Of a DNA stretch of 64,000 nucleotides, positions 35,589-44,755 are shown piece after piece. Made by a program: the position numbers and the translations under genes. Source of the stretch: Mesorhizobium liriopis (GTDB lineage: Bacteria; Pseudomonadota; Alphaproteobacteria; Rhizobiales; Rhizobiaceae). The DNA lies in assembly GCF_024053505.1 (NCBI RefSeq), contig NZ_JAMXQS010000005.1, positions 1-64,000 of the forward strand, given 5' to 3'. Numbering within the stretch: position 1 is the first letter of the stretch; each line of letters opens with the position of its first letter. The notes under the pieces were generated by a model. It saw nothing but the letters and a program-made list of their open reading frames with translations. It was not told the DNA's origin and did not search any database.

Positions 35589-36575
35589 ATGCGTCCGCCT
35601 CTACGCTCAGGCATTGCCGCTGGGCTCTTACCTTGGGCGATCCTGCCGGTGGAGGCAGCCACTGCCCTTCGGCCCCTTACTAAGTGGCTTGCAGGACGGT
35701 TGGAGGCAGTCCCAACCGCAAATAAGATGCCCCGTTACTTGCGAGGCCTCGTTGAAGACGGAGAGCCAGCTTGGTTCATCAAAATTGTTAGCGATAAGGA
35801 GCTTCCTGCCGCTCGCTTGGAAGCCGATTTAGCTCATTCGCTATCAACTGAGGGGGTTGTCACGCCGCGTTTTGCTGCAGAGATTGCCCTTGAGGGCGAC
35901 ATGAGCGCAATGGTATTCCGCTGGATAGAAGGAGCACATCCGACAGCCGGGGCAGTAGATTTTGCTCGACTAGGAGTCAGCCTCAATCGATTGCACCATG
36001 CTTTTGCAAATGTTGCTGACCGCTTCTCAATTGAAGCACGAACGACTTGCCGGCTCACCGAAATGGAGGAGTTAGCAGTCTCCGGACGATTCGAACAGCG
36101 CTGGGAGGGTTGTGAACATAAGCGTTTTGCCCTTGAGATGCGGGACGCCTTCTTGACGCACCTAGGGAGCATGAAGTGGGAAAGCGGCGCTATTCATGGC
36201 GACCTCAACCCAGGCAATATTATCCAGAACGGAGATACCTTCGCCTTTCTAGACTTCGAAGATGCCCTACACAGCCGCCTGTGGCCTGGGCTAGATCTGG
36301 CCAAGATTATAGAGCGCCTTATCCTGCCCAGTATCGCCGAAAAAGGACGTTGCGCAGCAACGGGAGACTTACTTGCGCTACTTTTCGGCTACGGTCTAAA
36401 TAATTGGCCCAACAATAGTCCGTCGATCCAAGAAACTGTTCATTGGCACATTGGCCTGTCGGTGCTTGTGATTACACAGGGACTTCCAGCAAACTCAAGC
36501 GTCGCCATCAGTGAGATTAAAAAATTCATAAAAATAGCAGAAATTCTAAAAAAATACAATAATTTATTACAATAA
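35589..36575 (+). CDS. APH/choline-kinase-family phosphotransferase
   Basis: A 328-residue kinase-fold protein with the catalytic loop HGDLNPGNII and the metal-binding FLDFEDA that define the aminoglycoside/choline kinase family. The N-lobe (AWFIKIVSDKELPAARLEAD) carries the likely ATP lysine. In polysaccharide clusters such kinases phosphorylate sugars, choline or ethanolamine-type substituents; antibiotic resistance is unlikely here. It follows the NeuB-like gene closely, so the two may act in sequence. GC falls sharply toward its 3' end. Confidence 0.7.
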   Translation: MRPPLRSGIAAGLLPWAILPVEAATALRPLTKWLAGRLEAVPTANKMPRYLRGLVEDGEPAWFIKIVSDKELPAARLEADLAHSLSTEGVVTPRFAAEIALEGDMSAMVFRWIEGAHPTAGAVDFARLGVSLNRLHHAFANVADRFSIEARTTCRLTEMEELAVSGRFEQRWEGCEHKRFALEMRDAFLTHLGSMKWESGAIHGDLNPGNIIQNGDTFAFLDFEDALHSRLWPGLDLAKIIERLILPSIAEKGRCAATGDLLALLFGYGLNNWPNNSPSIQETVHWHIGLSVLVITQGLPANSSVAISEIKKFIKIAEILKKYNNLLQ

Positions 36576-36655
36576 ACGCTCAGATTCGACGTTAATTCCA
36601 TTATTCTTCGGTATTGGACCAAGCCTTTCATTCAAGAAATCTCCTATTTCAGCTA

Positions 36656-37489
36656 GGTTCAGGACTCGTTGATCACATCCAGAAGATCACGGCTGCGGCG
36701 GTGCGGATGGCTGAGAAGAAGGTGTGGGCGCATCGATCGTATCGGGTTGCGATACGTCGCCAGTCCTTGAGCTTGGCGAACAGGTTCTCGACCTTGTGGC
36801 GCCGCCGATAGAGCGCCTTGTTGTAGGGATAGGGCGTTTCCGGCTCCGGCTCGATGGAATGCAGGGCTCCACGCCCTTGGTGACGAGCGCCTGGCGGAAT
36901 GCGGCGCTGTCATAGTCGCGGTCTGCGATGAGAATCTTGGCCGGCGGCAGGGCGTCGAGCACGAGGCGCGCGCCCTTGTGGTCGCTCATCTGGCCTTCGG
37001 ACAGCAGCATGGCGATTGATCGGCCTTCGCCGTCGCAGACGGTATGGAGCTTGGAGTTCAGCCCGCCTTTTGCTCGCCCGATGCGGCGGGGAACAGCCCC
37101 TTTTTGCGAAAGCTCGCCGCCGTGCGGTGCGCCTTCAGGTGCGTGGCGTCGATCATGATCCGCTCAGGCTTCGGCCCCTCGCCGGCGAGCCCCGCGAAGA
37201 TGCGGTCGAACACGCCCATCCGGCTCCAGCGGATGAAGCGGTTGTAGAGCGTCTTCGGCGGGCCGTAGCCCTGGGGCGCGTCCTTCCACTGCAAGCCGTT
37301 GCGGATGACATGGACGATGCTGCTCACCACTCGGCGGTCGTCGACCCGCGCCACGCCGTGAGACAGCGGAAAATACGGCGCGATCCGCGCCATCTGAGCC
37401 TCGCTCAACAGAAACACATCACACATCCAAGCCTCCCGTTCCGGAAGACCGTGAATCACGCCTCAACTCAAATTAATAGGTCCTGAGCC
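36656..37489. mobile_element. IS5-family element (IS427-like), 834 bp
   Basis: Imperfect terminal inverted repeats begin GGTTCAGGAC on the left and GGCTCAGGAC (read inward) on the right. A TA dinucleotide flanks each end, as expected for IS427-type target duplication. The transposase is on the minus strand. A second IS is inserted directly at the right end. Confidence 0.7.
36673..37426 (-). pseudogene. IS427-like transposase, two shifted frames plus a break
   Basis: Start at 37426 with a GGGAGG site (MCDVFLLSEAQMARI). The first frame covers DDRRVVSSIVHVIRNGLQWK and IDATHLKAHRTAAS. A shift at the CAAAAAGG run near 37105 leads into LNSKLHTVCDGEGRSIAML and ILIADRDYDSAAFRQAL; such a -1 shift is normal for this subgroup. 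A further shift near 36850, before YNKALYRRRHKVENLFAKLK, is not normal and probably inactivates the enzyme. Confidence 0.7.
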
Positions 37490-37492
37490 TAG

Positions 37493-38334
37493 GTAGGGGA
37501 CCCATCCAACATATTGCCATGATTGGCTGTTTCCGTCTGGCATTGGGTCCTTGGATGAAAGGCGACCATGCGTGATCTGTTCTGGCTGTCGGACGAGGCG
37601 TGGGCGGTGTTGGAGCCGCATCTGCCGAAGAACCAGCCAGGCAAGCCGGGTGTCGATGACCGGCGAGTGATCTCGGGCATTCTGCATATTCTAAAGACCG
37701 GCGGGCGCTGGCGGGATGTGCCGCCTCAGTACGGGCCGGCCAAGACGCGTCTCACAACCGCTATACTCGCTGAGCAGGGCGCGGCGTCTGGCAACGCATC
37801 TTCGCCAAGGTCGCAACGGCTGGTGCCGTTTCGGACGAGCTTTGCCTCGACAGCACCCATGTGAAGGCACATCGCTCGGCTTCAGGCGGAAAAGGGGGAG
37901 TTCAGCCAAGCGGTCGGCGTCTCGCGTGGTGGCCGAACAACGAAATCCATTGTCTGGCCGATGCTTGTGGCCGGATCGTCGCCATCGCCCTGCCGCCCGG
38001 CAACATCGCCGACATCACCATGGCGCTGCCGCTTCTGGAGGCCATGCCGCCAACCCAGCGCCTCATCGCCGATAAGGCCTATGATGCCGACCGTCTGCGA
38101 AACTGGCTCGTCGAACGGGAGATCGAACCCGTCATTCCCGGGCGAGCCGCACGCGATGTCGTCTACCCGTTGAACCGCAGAGCCTACCGCCGGCGCAACA
38201 TCATCGAGCGCATGTTCGGCAGGCTAAAAAACTGGAAGCGCATCGCAACCCGATACGATCGCCTCGCCATCAACTATCTCGCCGCCATCGCTCTGATCGC
38301 GACGGTCACTCAATGGCTTGGGTGAGTCCCCTAC
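37493..38334. mobile_element. IS5-family element, 842 bp, inserted at the end of the IS427-like element
   Basis: Inverted repeats GTAGGGGAC (left) and GTCCCCTAC (right) are flanked by CTAG at 37489-37492 and 38335-38338, a YTAR-type 4-bp target duplication typical of the IS5 group. The target overlaps the last base of the neighbouring IS. Confidence 0.75.
37568..38325 (+). pseudogene. IS5-family transposase, frameshifted
   Basis: The N-terminus (MRDLFWLSDEAWAVLEPHLP) and C-terminus (LIADKAYDADRLRNWL, IIERMFGRLKNWKRIATRYD) are good matches to IS5 transposases. The middle is broken: a frame change near 37750, a TGA in place of the Trp codon of the TRWAGRG motif at about 37772, and a pair of compensating shifts near 37890-37940. 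It is inactive as read. Confidence 0.75.
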
Positions 38335-38338
38335 CTAG

Positions 38339-38911
38339 GTCAATCGCAGACTCAACGAGAGCAAGCTTTCCGAGCCCATAACGCGCATCCTATCGTCGAA
38401 GTTGATCGGGGCATTCACGTTCCAGTCGAAGCCCCCCCCGTGCGGCGATGGATTCGGTCGCTCAGATCCGACAAGTAAAAGGGCGCGGTGTGGTGTGACC
38501 GAAATGTGGCGCTACCCCCGCGGCAAAGCGGAACCCACCGATACTTCACTGCGTCCGCATTCTACAGACAGAATGCAGCAGACTTGTCAGGGATATGTCC
38601 TGCCCGCAGATCCAATCCATTCGCTAAGTAGGCTACAGAAGCCAACATCTAAGTGGCAACGAGAAACATCGACAATTTTCATCTGCGATAGCCAGAAACT
38701 GACGACAACTCTAGACTAGTACGTCGTATTTCCCTCCCGATCCATCATCTGACCGAAGCGGTGGCACGCTTTAATCACAAGGGATGAGCCGTCGCACCAA
38801 TCGCCTGAATGCCACTCTTGCACCGAAATCTGCAGATTGGCCGCAATCTTTGACGGATCGCCGCGCACAAGCTTTCAGCGTGGTTGCCGGCATGCTTTGG
38901 AGACTAGACTC
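38339..38911. other. 573-bp gap before rfbA
   Basis: No gene is supported. The 106-residue plus-strand reading at 38402 has no ribosome site or family match. The region probably carries the promoter of the rfbACB operon and remains of sequence disrupted by the IS elements. Confidence 0.4.
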
Positions 38912-39844
38912 ATGAAAGGCATTGTTCTCGCCGGTGGCAGCGGCACACGACTTTATCCTTTGACGCTTGCTGTGTCGAAGCAGATGCTTCCTGTATATGA
39001 CAAGCCGATGATCTACTACCCACTGAGCGTTTTGATGCTCTCGGGCATCCGCGACATTCTCGTCATCTCCACGCCACGTGATTTACCCTGTTTCAGAGCG
39101 CTGTTGGGTGACGGCTCCGCCTTTGGAATCAGGCTTTCTTATGCCGAACAAGCGCAGCCCAACGGACTGGCGGAGGCTTTCATCATCGGGCGCGACTTTA
39201 TCGGCGAGGATGCAGTGGCCATGGTGCTTGGCGACAACATCTTCTTTGGCCATGGTCTGCCGGACCTTTGCCGCCAAGCGGTAGTTCGTTCTGGTGCGAC
39301 GGTTTTCGCTTATCATGTTGACTCCCCCGAACGCTACGGCGTGGTGTCATTTGACGAGCGCACAGGCATGGCTGACTGTATCGAAGAAAAGCCCGTGCGA
39401 CCCCGGTCGAACTGGGCGGTCACAGGGCTATACTTCTACGACAACCGAGTGGTCGATATCGCTATGCGAGTGAGGCCGTCGGCGCGTGGCGAGATCGAAA
39501 TTACAGCAGTCAACAATGCCTATCTCGAAGAGGGGCAACTTAGTGTGTCACGATTGGGCCGCGGCTACGCTTGGCTCGACACGGGCACTTACGAGAGCCT
39601 GCAACAGGCCTCGCAATTCGTTCAAACCATTCAAGAGCGTCAAGGCGTGCGGATCGCTTGCCCCGAGGAAATAGCCCTTGATGCAGGCTGGGTCGCAGCA
39701 GACCACGTGCTTCATCGCGCAACTCAGATGGGCAAGACTCCTTATGCAGCGTATCTGAGAGCGTGCGCAGCGAATGCACCGCTTGCCTCAACGATCCCTA
39801 CTCATCCGGGTGCCCTCCATACCCATTCGAGTACGCTACAATGA
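38912..39844 (+). CDS. rfbA: glucose-1-phosphate thymidylyltransferase
   Basis: A 310-residue cytoplasmic enzyme making dTDP-glucose from dTTP and glucose-1-phosphate. The N-terminal nucleotide-binding motif [30 protein letters not shown], and the metal-site [11 protein letters not shown] are intact, as is [10 protein letters not shown]. The start has a GGAGA site. The C-terminus is slightly longer than usual, ending in a His/Thr-rich tail. It is first of three genes coupled by ATGA overlaps. Confidence 0.93.
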   Translation: MKGIVLAGGSGTRLYPLTLAVSKQMLPVYDKPMIYYPLSVLMLSGIRDILVISTPRDLPCFRALLGDGSAFGIRLSYAEQAQPNGLAEAFIIGRDFIGEDAVAMVLGDNIFFGHGLPDLCRQAVVRSGATVFAYHVDSPERYGVVSFDERTGMADCIEEKPVRPRSNWAVTGLYFYDNRVVDIAMRVRPSARGEIEITAVNNAYLEEGQLSVSRLGRGYAWLDTGTYESLQQASQFVQTIQERQGVRIACPEEIALDAGWVAADHVLHRATQMGKTPYAAYLRACAANAPLASTIPTHPGALHTHSSTLQ

Positions 39845-40419
39845 GTGTCACGGTGCGTGAACTGGGTCTCGATGGCGTCCTGGAGATATGCCCCGAGCAG
39901 TATAAAGACTCACGCGGCTTCTTCTGCGAGACGTGGAGCCAGCGATCTCATCCTGCGCTCGATAACCTCAAACCGTTTGTGCAGGACAACCATTCGCTAT
40001 CTAGGGAAAAAGGCGTGCTGCGCGGTTTACATTATCAGTTGCCACCGCACGCGCAGGACAAGCTCGTGCGTGTGGTGCGCGGCGCCATACTCGATGTAGC
40101 CGTTGACATCAGGCGTGGCTCATCCACCTTTGGACGCTGGGTGGCACTCGAACTGTCGGGTGAGAAATGGAACCAAATTCTGGTTCCCAAGGGCTTCGCT
40201 CACGGCTTTGTCACCCTCGTGCCGGACACCGAGGTCATTTACAAGGTGACCGACTACTACACAGCAGAATGTGATCGCGCGATCCGCTTCGACGATCCAG
40301 ACCTTGCCATCACATGGCCTTTACCAGTCGAACAGATAAGCTTGTCCGACAAGGACCGCGCTGCACCAATTCTGCGGGATGCCGAAACTTTCACCTTCCA
40401 ATGCGAGCTTGCGGCATGA
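39841..40419 (+). CDS. rfbC: dTDP-4-dehydrorhamnose 3,5-epimerase
   Basis: A 192-residue cupin-fold enzyme converting dTDP-4-keto-6-deoxyglucose to the L-lyxo isomer. Characteristic stretches are [31 protein letters not shown] (catalytic His in RGLHYQ) and [11 protein letters not shown]. The start overlaps the rfbA stop by ATGA and the stop overlaps rfbB. Confidence 0.93.
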   Translation: MSVTVRELGLDGVLEICPEQYKDSRGFFCETWSQRSHPALDNLKPFVQDNHSLSREKGVLRGLHYQLPPHAQDKLVRVVRGAILDVAVDIRRGSSTFGRWVALELSGEKWNQILVPKGFAHGFVTLVPDTEVIYKVTDYYTAECDRAIRFDDPDLAITWPLPVEQISLSDKDRAAPILRDAETFTFQCELAA

Positions 40420-41483
40420 ACATCCTTGTCACTGGTGGCGCAGGCTTCATCGGCTCAGCTCTTTGTCGTCATTTGGTCAATGAGGTAGGCGCCTTCGTCG
40501 TCAATCTCGACAAACTCACCTACGCCGGCAACCTTGCCTCTCTAAGTGCAATTGCTGAGCGGACGAACTATCGCTTCGTTCATGGCGATATCGGCGACCA
40601 GGCACTGGTTGCCTCTTTGCTGTATGAGCATCAAATCGACATTATCATGCATCTGGCAGCTGAGTCCCATGTCGATCGCTCGATCGACAAGCCAGAGACC
40701 TTCATCGAAACCAACGTCGTCGGCACCTTCCGTCTGCTCGACACTTGTCTCACCTATTGGCGTGGGCTCGCTAGTGAAAAGAGAGCAAACTTCCGATTCC
40801 ACCATGTGTCAACAGATGAAGTTTTCGGCGATCTTTCTATAGGGGATGACCGCTTCACTGAAACCACGCCTTACGCGCCCTCCTCACCCTACTCGGCCTC
40901 GAAGGCTGCATCCGACCATCTCGTGCGAGCTTGGGCACGGACTTACGGCCTACCAGTAGTGCTATCCAATTGCTCCAACAACTACGGCCCCTTCCACTTT
41001 CCCGAAAAGCTCATTCCGCTCACTATCCTTAACGGGTTGGATCAAAAGCCAATGCCAGTCTACGGCACGGGTGCTAATGTACGCGATTGGCTGTTTGTAG
41101 AAGATCATGCCCGTGCGCTCGCCGCCGTTGCAATCCGGGGACAGTTAGGCGAGAGCTACAACATTGGTGGTGACGCTGAGCAGACTACTCTGGAAGTCGT
41201 CCATGCCGTCTGCGATCTGCTTGATCAGCGCCGCCCACGCATGCGTGGCCGATCCCATCGCGATCTGATCCACTTCGTATCCGATCGCCCCGGCCATGAT
41301 CGCCGATATGCGATTGATGCATCTAAGATTAGAGCACATCTCGGCTGGAAACCGCGAGAGAGCTTCAAGACAGGCCTTTCAACGACAGTCGATTGGTATT
41401 TTACTAATACCGCCTGGTGGAAGCCGCTGCGTAACGGCACCTATGCTGGTGAACGCCTAGGCACTCTCATTGCTGCAGAGTAA
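40416..41483 (+). CDS. rfbB: dTDP-glucose 4,6-dehydratase
   Basis: A 355-residue short-chain dehydrogenase with NAD-binding [10 protein letters not shown], the [11 protein letters not shown] motif and catalytic YSASK. It dehydrates dTDP-glucose to dTDP-4-keto-6-deoxyglucose. The ATG at 40416 overlaps the rfbC stop. rfbD (dTDP-4-dehydrorhamnose reductase), which would complete dTDP-L-rhamnose synthesis, is not in the window. Confidence 0.93.
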   Translation: MNILVTGGAGFIGSALCRHLVNEVGAFVVNLDKLTYAGNLASLSAIAERTNYRFVHGDIGDQALVASLLYEHQIDIIMHLAAESHVDRSIDKPETFIETNVVGTFRLLDTCLTYWRGLASEKRANFRFHHVSTDEVFGDLSIGDDRFTETTPYAPSSPYSASKAASDHLVRAWARTYGLPVVLSNCSNNYGPFHFPEKLIPLTILNGLDQKPMPVYGTGANVRDWLFVEDHARALAAVAIRGQLGESYNIGGDAEQTTLEVVHAVCDLLDQRRPRMRGRSHRDLIHFVSDRPGHDRRYAIDASKIRAHLGWKPRESFKTGLSTTVDWYFTNTAWWKPLRNGTYAGERLGTLIAAE

Positions 41484-41611
41484 CCTCCAAACCGACGAAG
41501 AGCGCTCTGGCGCAGGGAAATCGCCAAAGCCACCTATATTTGCGTAGAAATATGAAAACCGAGGAAGAGAAATAATTTTCGGATAAATGGTACAATATTT
41601 TCTCTGTTATT

Positions 41612-42493
41612 TTATTGGCATTCAATAAATCTACAGAGCCTCTCATGTCTCCACCAATTGCGGAGGGGTATTCGTGTTCGGGGGCAATGATAGAATGAAC
41701 GACCCAGCATTAGCGCGGCTCGCCCCCACATTCCGGCATTCAAATAGGCTCTCGCGCGCTCCAAGTTAAGATATGCAAGAGCAGACTGCCTCTCATGCTT
41801 CTCCAACTGTTGTAAAGTTGCGAACTTCATAGAAATTAATTCGACCGCAGCATCGACAGCAAGCGGGCGCGCATTTGTGCCATGCGCAATCTCGGCTCCA
41901 AGCACTTCCGCAATAACAAGGCGTCCTCCTGCCAAAGCGAAACGAAGAAACCACTCGTAATCTTCCAGCCGTTGAAGATTCTCATCAAAGCCGCCGACCC
42001 TACGAAACGCCTCAGCAGACACGAGCAACGTTGAACCAGGCGCAAACCAGCAACCGGCAAAGAAATCAGCGCGTTCACGCGAGGCAACTGGCATGCGGCT
42101 TCGGATAGGCTGATTATTAACCGTCTCGCGCCAACCGCAACCAATCGCAACGAGACATTCATCTCCAGCCTTCAGCAGTTGCCTCTGCGTATGTAACTTG
42201 CCCGGAAGCCAACGATCATCAGAATCCAGAAAAGCAACGAATTTGTTACGGGCATGGGCGAGACCCAAGTTGCGAGCACCTGCAGCGCCAAGGTTCGTTT
42301 CACTGCGAACAAGTTGAAGCGGAAGCTTTCCGACATTTGTTACATCGATGCTGATCGGCGGAGCCGATGCATCATCAACGATAATGATTTCGTCACCGAC
42401 CTGAAGTTCGTCGCTTGCAGAACGCACCGCATTCATTATTGTACTGTGACGATTAAAGGTAGGAATGATTACGGAGATCGAATCTTCGGTCAT
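41612..42493 (-). CDS. family 2 glycosyltransferase
   Basis: A 293-residue GT2 enzyme. The N-terminus VIIPTFNRHSTIMNAVRS, the nucleotide-binding IIIVDDAS, and the DxD motif in AFLDSDDRWLPGKL are standard, followed by GGFDENLQRLEDYEWFLRFA. The ATG at 42493 has an AAGGGCC site; an ATG 11 codons earlier is possible. It is on the minus strand, against the flow of neighbouring genes. The AT-rich 3' gap has no gene. It should transfer a sugar in polysaccharide assembly; the donor is unknown. Confidence 0.82.
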   Translation of the reverse strand: MTEDSISVIIPTFNRHSTIMNAVRSASDELQVGDEIIIVDDASAPPISIDVTNVGKLPLQLVRSETNLGAAGARNLGLAHARNKFVAFLDSDDRWLPGKLHTQRQLLKAGDECLVAIGCGWRETVNNQPIRSRMPVASRERADFFAGCWFAPGSTLLVSAEAFRRVGGFDENLQRLEDYEWFLRFALAGGRLVIAEVLGAEIAHGTNARPLAVDAAVELISMKFATLQQLEKHERQSALAYLNLERARAYLNAGMWGRAALMLGRSFYHCPRTRIPLRNWWRHERLCRFIECQ

Positions 42494-42642
42494 TATTGGC
42501 CCTTGTAACGATCCGTTTTCCATCAAATTTATTTATGAGAATATAAATCTTCGTCGCCTAACTCATACAACCTATCTATCGAGCGCCGAATTAGCGGCAA
42601 GACACGCCGCTACTGCATAATAAAGATGCATAACAGTAATGA

Positions 42643-43557
42643 TTATAAGCGTCGGATTTTTGAGAAGATATGCTTCGTCAATCGGCTCTTGTAAAACTGT
42701 GATAAAATTCGTTCCGTTTTTACAGAGCCTCTCATTAGCTCCCCAAATGCAAGCAGCCAACCGGTACCTATAAGTCCTTTATCAATGTCACGCCGCAACA
42801 TGGTGTTTCTAAAAAACGCATTCTCCTCATCAAAGTTGGTTGTTGATCTTGAATTGCCATGGACACTTGATCCGTCCTCACGCTGGTGAAATCTCGCCAG
42901 AACCTGGTCCAAGAGCTTGATGTCATATTGACTTAGGAAACGCAGCAGGAATTCATAGTCCTCAAAGACCTCTAACTCGGCATCGAACATACCAACGCTC
43001 TCTAAAGCTTTCCGGCGAAATAGAATCGAGATCGGCGGAAGCGTCTGATTGACCGCCTGCGACGCTAGGCTGATGGCAGCGACTTCCGGATAGTGGAGAG
43101 AACGCGACATAGCTGAATAGCCGGAAGAGTGCGACGACGGTTTCTCTAATATCCTTTCACATCTCGTAGCCACAGCGCCTACTTTTGGCGTGCGCAACAG
43201 CGTTTCCGTCGTAATACGATAAAAGTCTGGATGGATTGTGTCGTCATCGTCGTGGATATGGATGTATTCGCCAGTTGCGGCCTTTAGACCCTCGTTTGCA
43301 GCCAGAGCTCGATGACCGGCATGCGAATGAATGAGCTGCGGTCGAAGTCTTCCCTTTCTGGCTGTCAACTCGCAAAACCGCTGGAGGGGTTCGTCCATGC
43401 TCACCTCAGCGTCATTCACGATGAGCCATGTAATCTCGAAACCGCCTGACGCAGCTTCGATGCTCGACCCACAACGCCGAAGAAACGGCTCGTGGCCGAG
43501 CGTACGTGTGATGACGCTGATACTTCGGCCGCCCAACTGAATATCCTTCTCGTACAT
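42643..43557 (-). CDS. family 2 glycosyltransferase
   Basis: A 304-residue GT2-type enzyme. Motifs are ISVITRTLGHEPFLRRC, WLIVNDAEVS, HRALAANEGLKAATGEYIHI followed by HDDDDTIHPDF (the DxD site), and MFDAELEVFEDYEFLLRFL. The start MYEKDIQLGG at 43557 is chosen because upstream residues are basic and unlike the family. It is upstream of and in line with the GT2 gene at 41612, so the two likely form a minus-strand pair. Confidence 0.78.
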   Translation of the reverse strand: MYEKDIQLGGRSISVITRTLGHEPFLRRCGSSIEAASGGFEITWLIVNDAEVSMDEPLQRFCELTARKGRLRPQLIHSHAGHRALAANEGLKAATGEYIHIHDDDDTIHPDFYRITTETLLRTPKVGAVATRCERILEKPSSHSSGYSAMSRSLHYPEVAAISLASQAVNQTLPPISILFRRKALESVGMFDAELEVFEDYEFLLRFLSQYDIKLLDQVLARFHQREDGSSVHGNSRSTTNFDEENAFFRNTMLRRDIDKGLIGTGWLLAFGELMRGSVKTERILSQFYKSRLTKHIFSKIRRL

Positions 43558-43808
43558 GCGACATAATTCCAATCTTTTAGAAGCCGCTGCTGCGATCAGC
43601 GCTTTGCGACATCCGACCTTCTGGTCCGAGCAGCGCCGCCACCTGAAAGCCCTTGGCAAAAGGCGGTTGCCGCGTCACCATTCCGCGGTGTATGTGAGCG
43701 CGAAAGTTATCGGCACCGCTCCCAGTATCATCGGAGACTAACCCGAGCTAGCGCTGTAACTGATTGAGAGCGCCCGACCAGCGTAGATTTTGAGGATACA
43801 AACAGTAT

Positions 43809-44750
43809 ATGCAGTCCGAAGCGCTCCAGCAGAGACTGGACCGTATCTTGCTAGAGACCGGATATACGGGAGCAGCTGGGCGTGCCTTCAGCCGTGTGTT
43901 ATTTAGTCTATCAGAGCAATTAGATCGGGCGGCCTCAGCGGTTGTATGCGCCCTGCCCCCTCGTCTTCTAACCCGCAGCGCTGATCGGCAACTTCTCAAA
44001 CGCAACCGGGAACTTTTCGGCCGTCACGCGGGCCAACGCTGCTTCATCCTGGGTAATGGACCGTCCCTGTTGAAAGAAGATGTAGGGTTGCTGTCAGATG
44101 AAATCTGCATCACCGTCAATCAGGGTCACCGATTTACGGAGCGCGCTGGACTACAACCGCGCTACCATGCGGTTGTCGATCCAATTCATATTTCGGACGA
44201 GTACAATCACCTGTTTAAGGAATGGGCTGCTCTAGAACGAGACTGCGGCACGACGTTGCTCCTTTCCACTCAAATTGCCGATCGCTTTGCGGCACTAGGT
44301 CAGCCCACCGCACATTATGCAGTCAAACAGTATCTTATCTCGACATATTTCGACCGAAACAACCGCATGGTCCCTATTGACCTACACTACGTCCAGCCAG
44401 GCTACGTCTCAGTAATTCACTTCTCCATTGTCGCCGCTCTCTACATGGGGTTCAGTGAGATATGCCTACTTGGTTGCGACATGGACTTCTTTATCAGACC
44501 AGAAGCCCCATTCTCTCATAGCTATGATGAGGCAAGCGTTTGCCCAAAAAGCTCTGCGGATTTATTCGGCTGGGATCAGGTCGATCTTATGGCTTGGGCT
44601 CTCGTGGAGTACCGTGCGTTTCGTCAACTCGGCCGTTTGGCTGAAAGCCGGGGAGCTCGCATCGTTAATTCCAGCGCCTATGGCGCACTGAATGTCTATC
44701 CGCGGAAGCTATTGCGAGATATTGCGTCAGATCTAAAGGTCTCGACATAA
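43809..44750 (+). CDS. DUF115 / MptE-like protein, possibly a nonulosonate-related transferase
   Basis: A 313-residue protein of the DUF115 (6-hydroxymethylpterin diphosphokinase MptE-like) family. The hallmark is CFILGNGPSLLKED at about 77-90, with ITVNQGHRFTERAGLQPRYH after it and an ICLLGCDMDFF segment at about 220. The same domain occurs in Maf proteins, which attach pseudaminic or legionaminic acid to flagellin. Because this island makes legionaminic acid, a transfer role is attractive, but pterin kinase-like or structural roles are not excluded. It is 5 bp upstream of the Wzt-like gene. Confidence 0.65.
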   Translation: MQSEALQQRLDRILLETGYTGAAGRAFSRVLFSLSEQLDRAASAVVCALPPRLLTRSADRQLLKRNRELFGRHAGQRCFILGNGPSLLKEDVGLLSDEICITVNQGHRFTERAGLQPRYHAVVDPIHISDEYNHLFKEWAALERDCGTTLLLSTQIADRFAALGQPTAHYAVKQYLISTYFDRNNRMVPIDLHYVQPGYVSVIHFSIVAALYMGFSEICLLGCDMDFFIRPEAPFSHSYDEASVCPKSSADLFGWDQVDLMAWALVEYRAFRQLGRLAESRGARIVNSSAYGALNVYPRKLLRDIASDLKVST

Positions 44751-44755
44751 ACATC

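Noticed and set aside
35589-36575. Aminoglycoside resistance gene
   Set aside because: Only the general APH/choline kinase motifs match; the gene is within a polysaccharide operon with no resistance neighbours.
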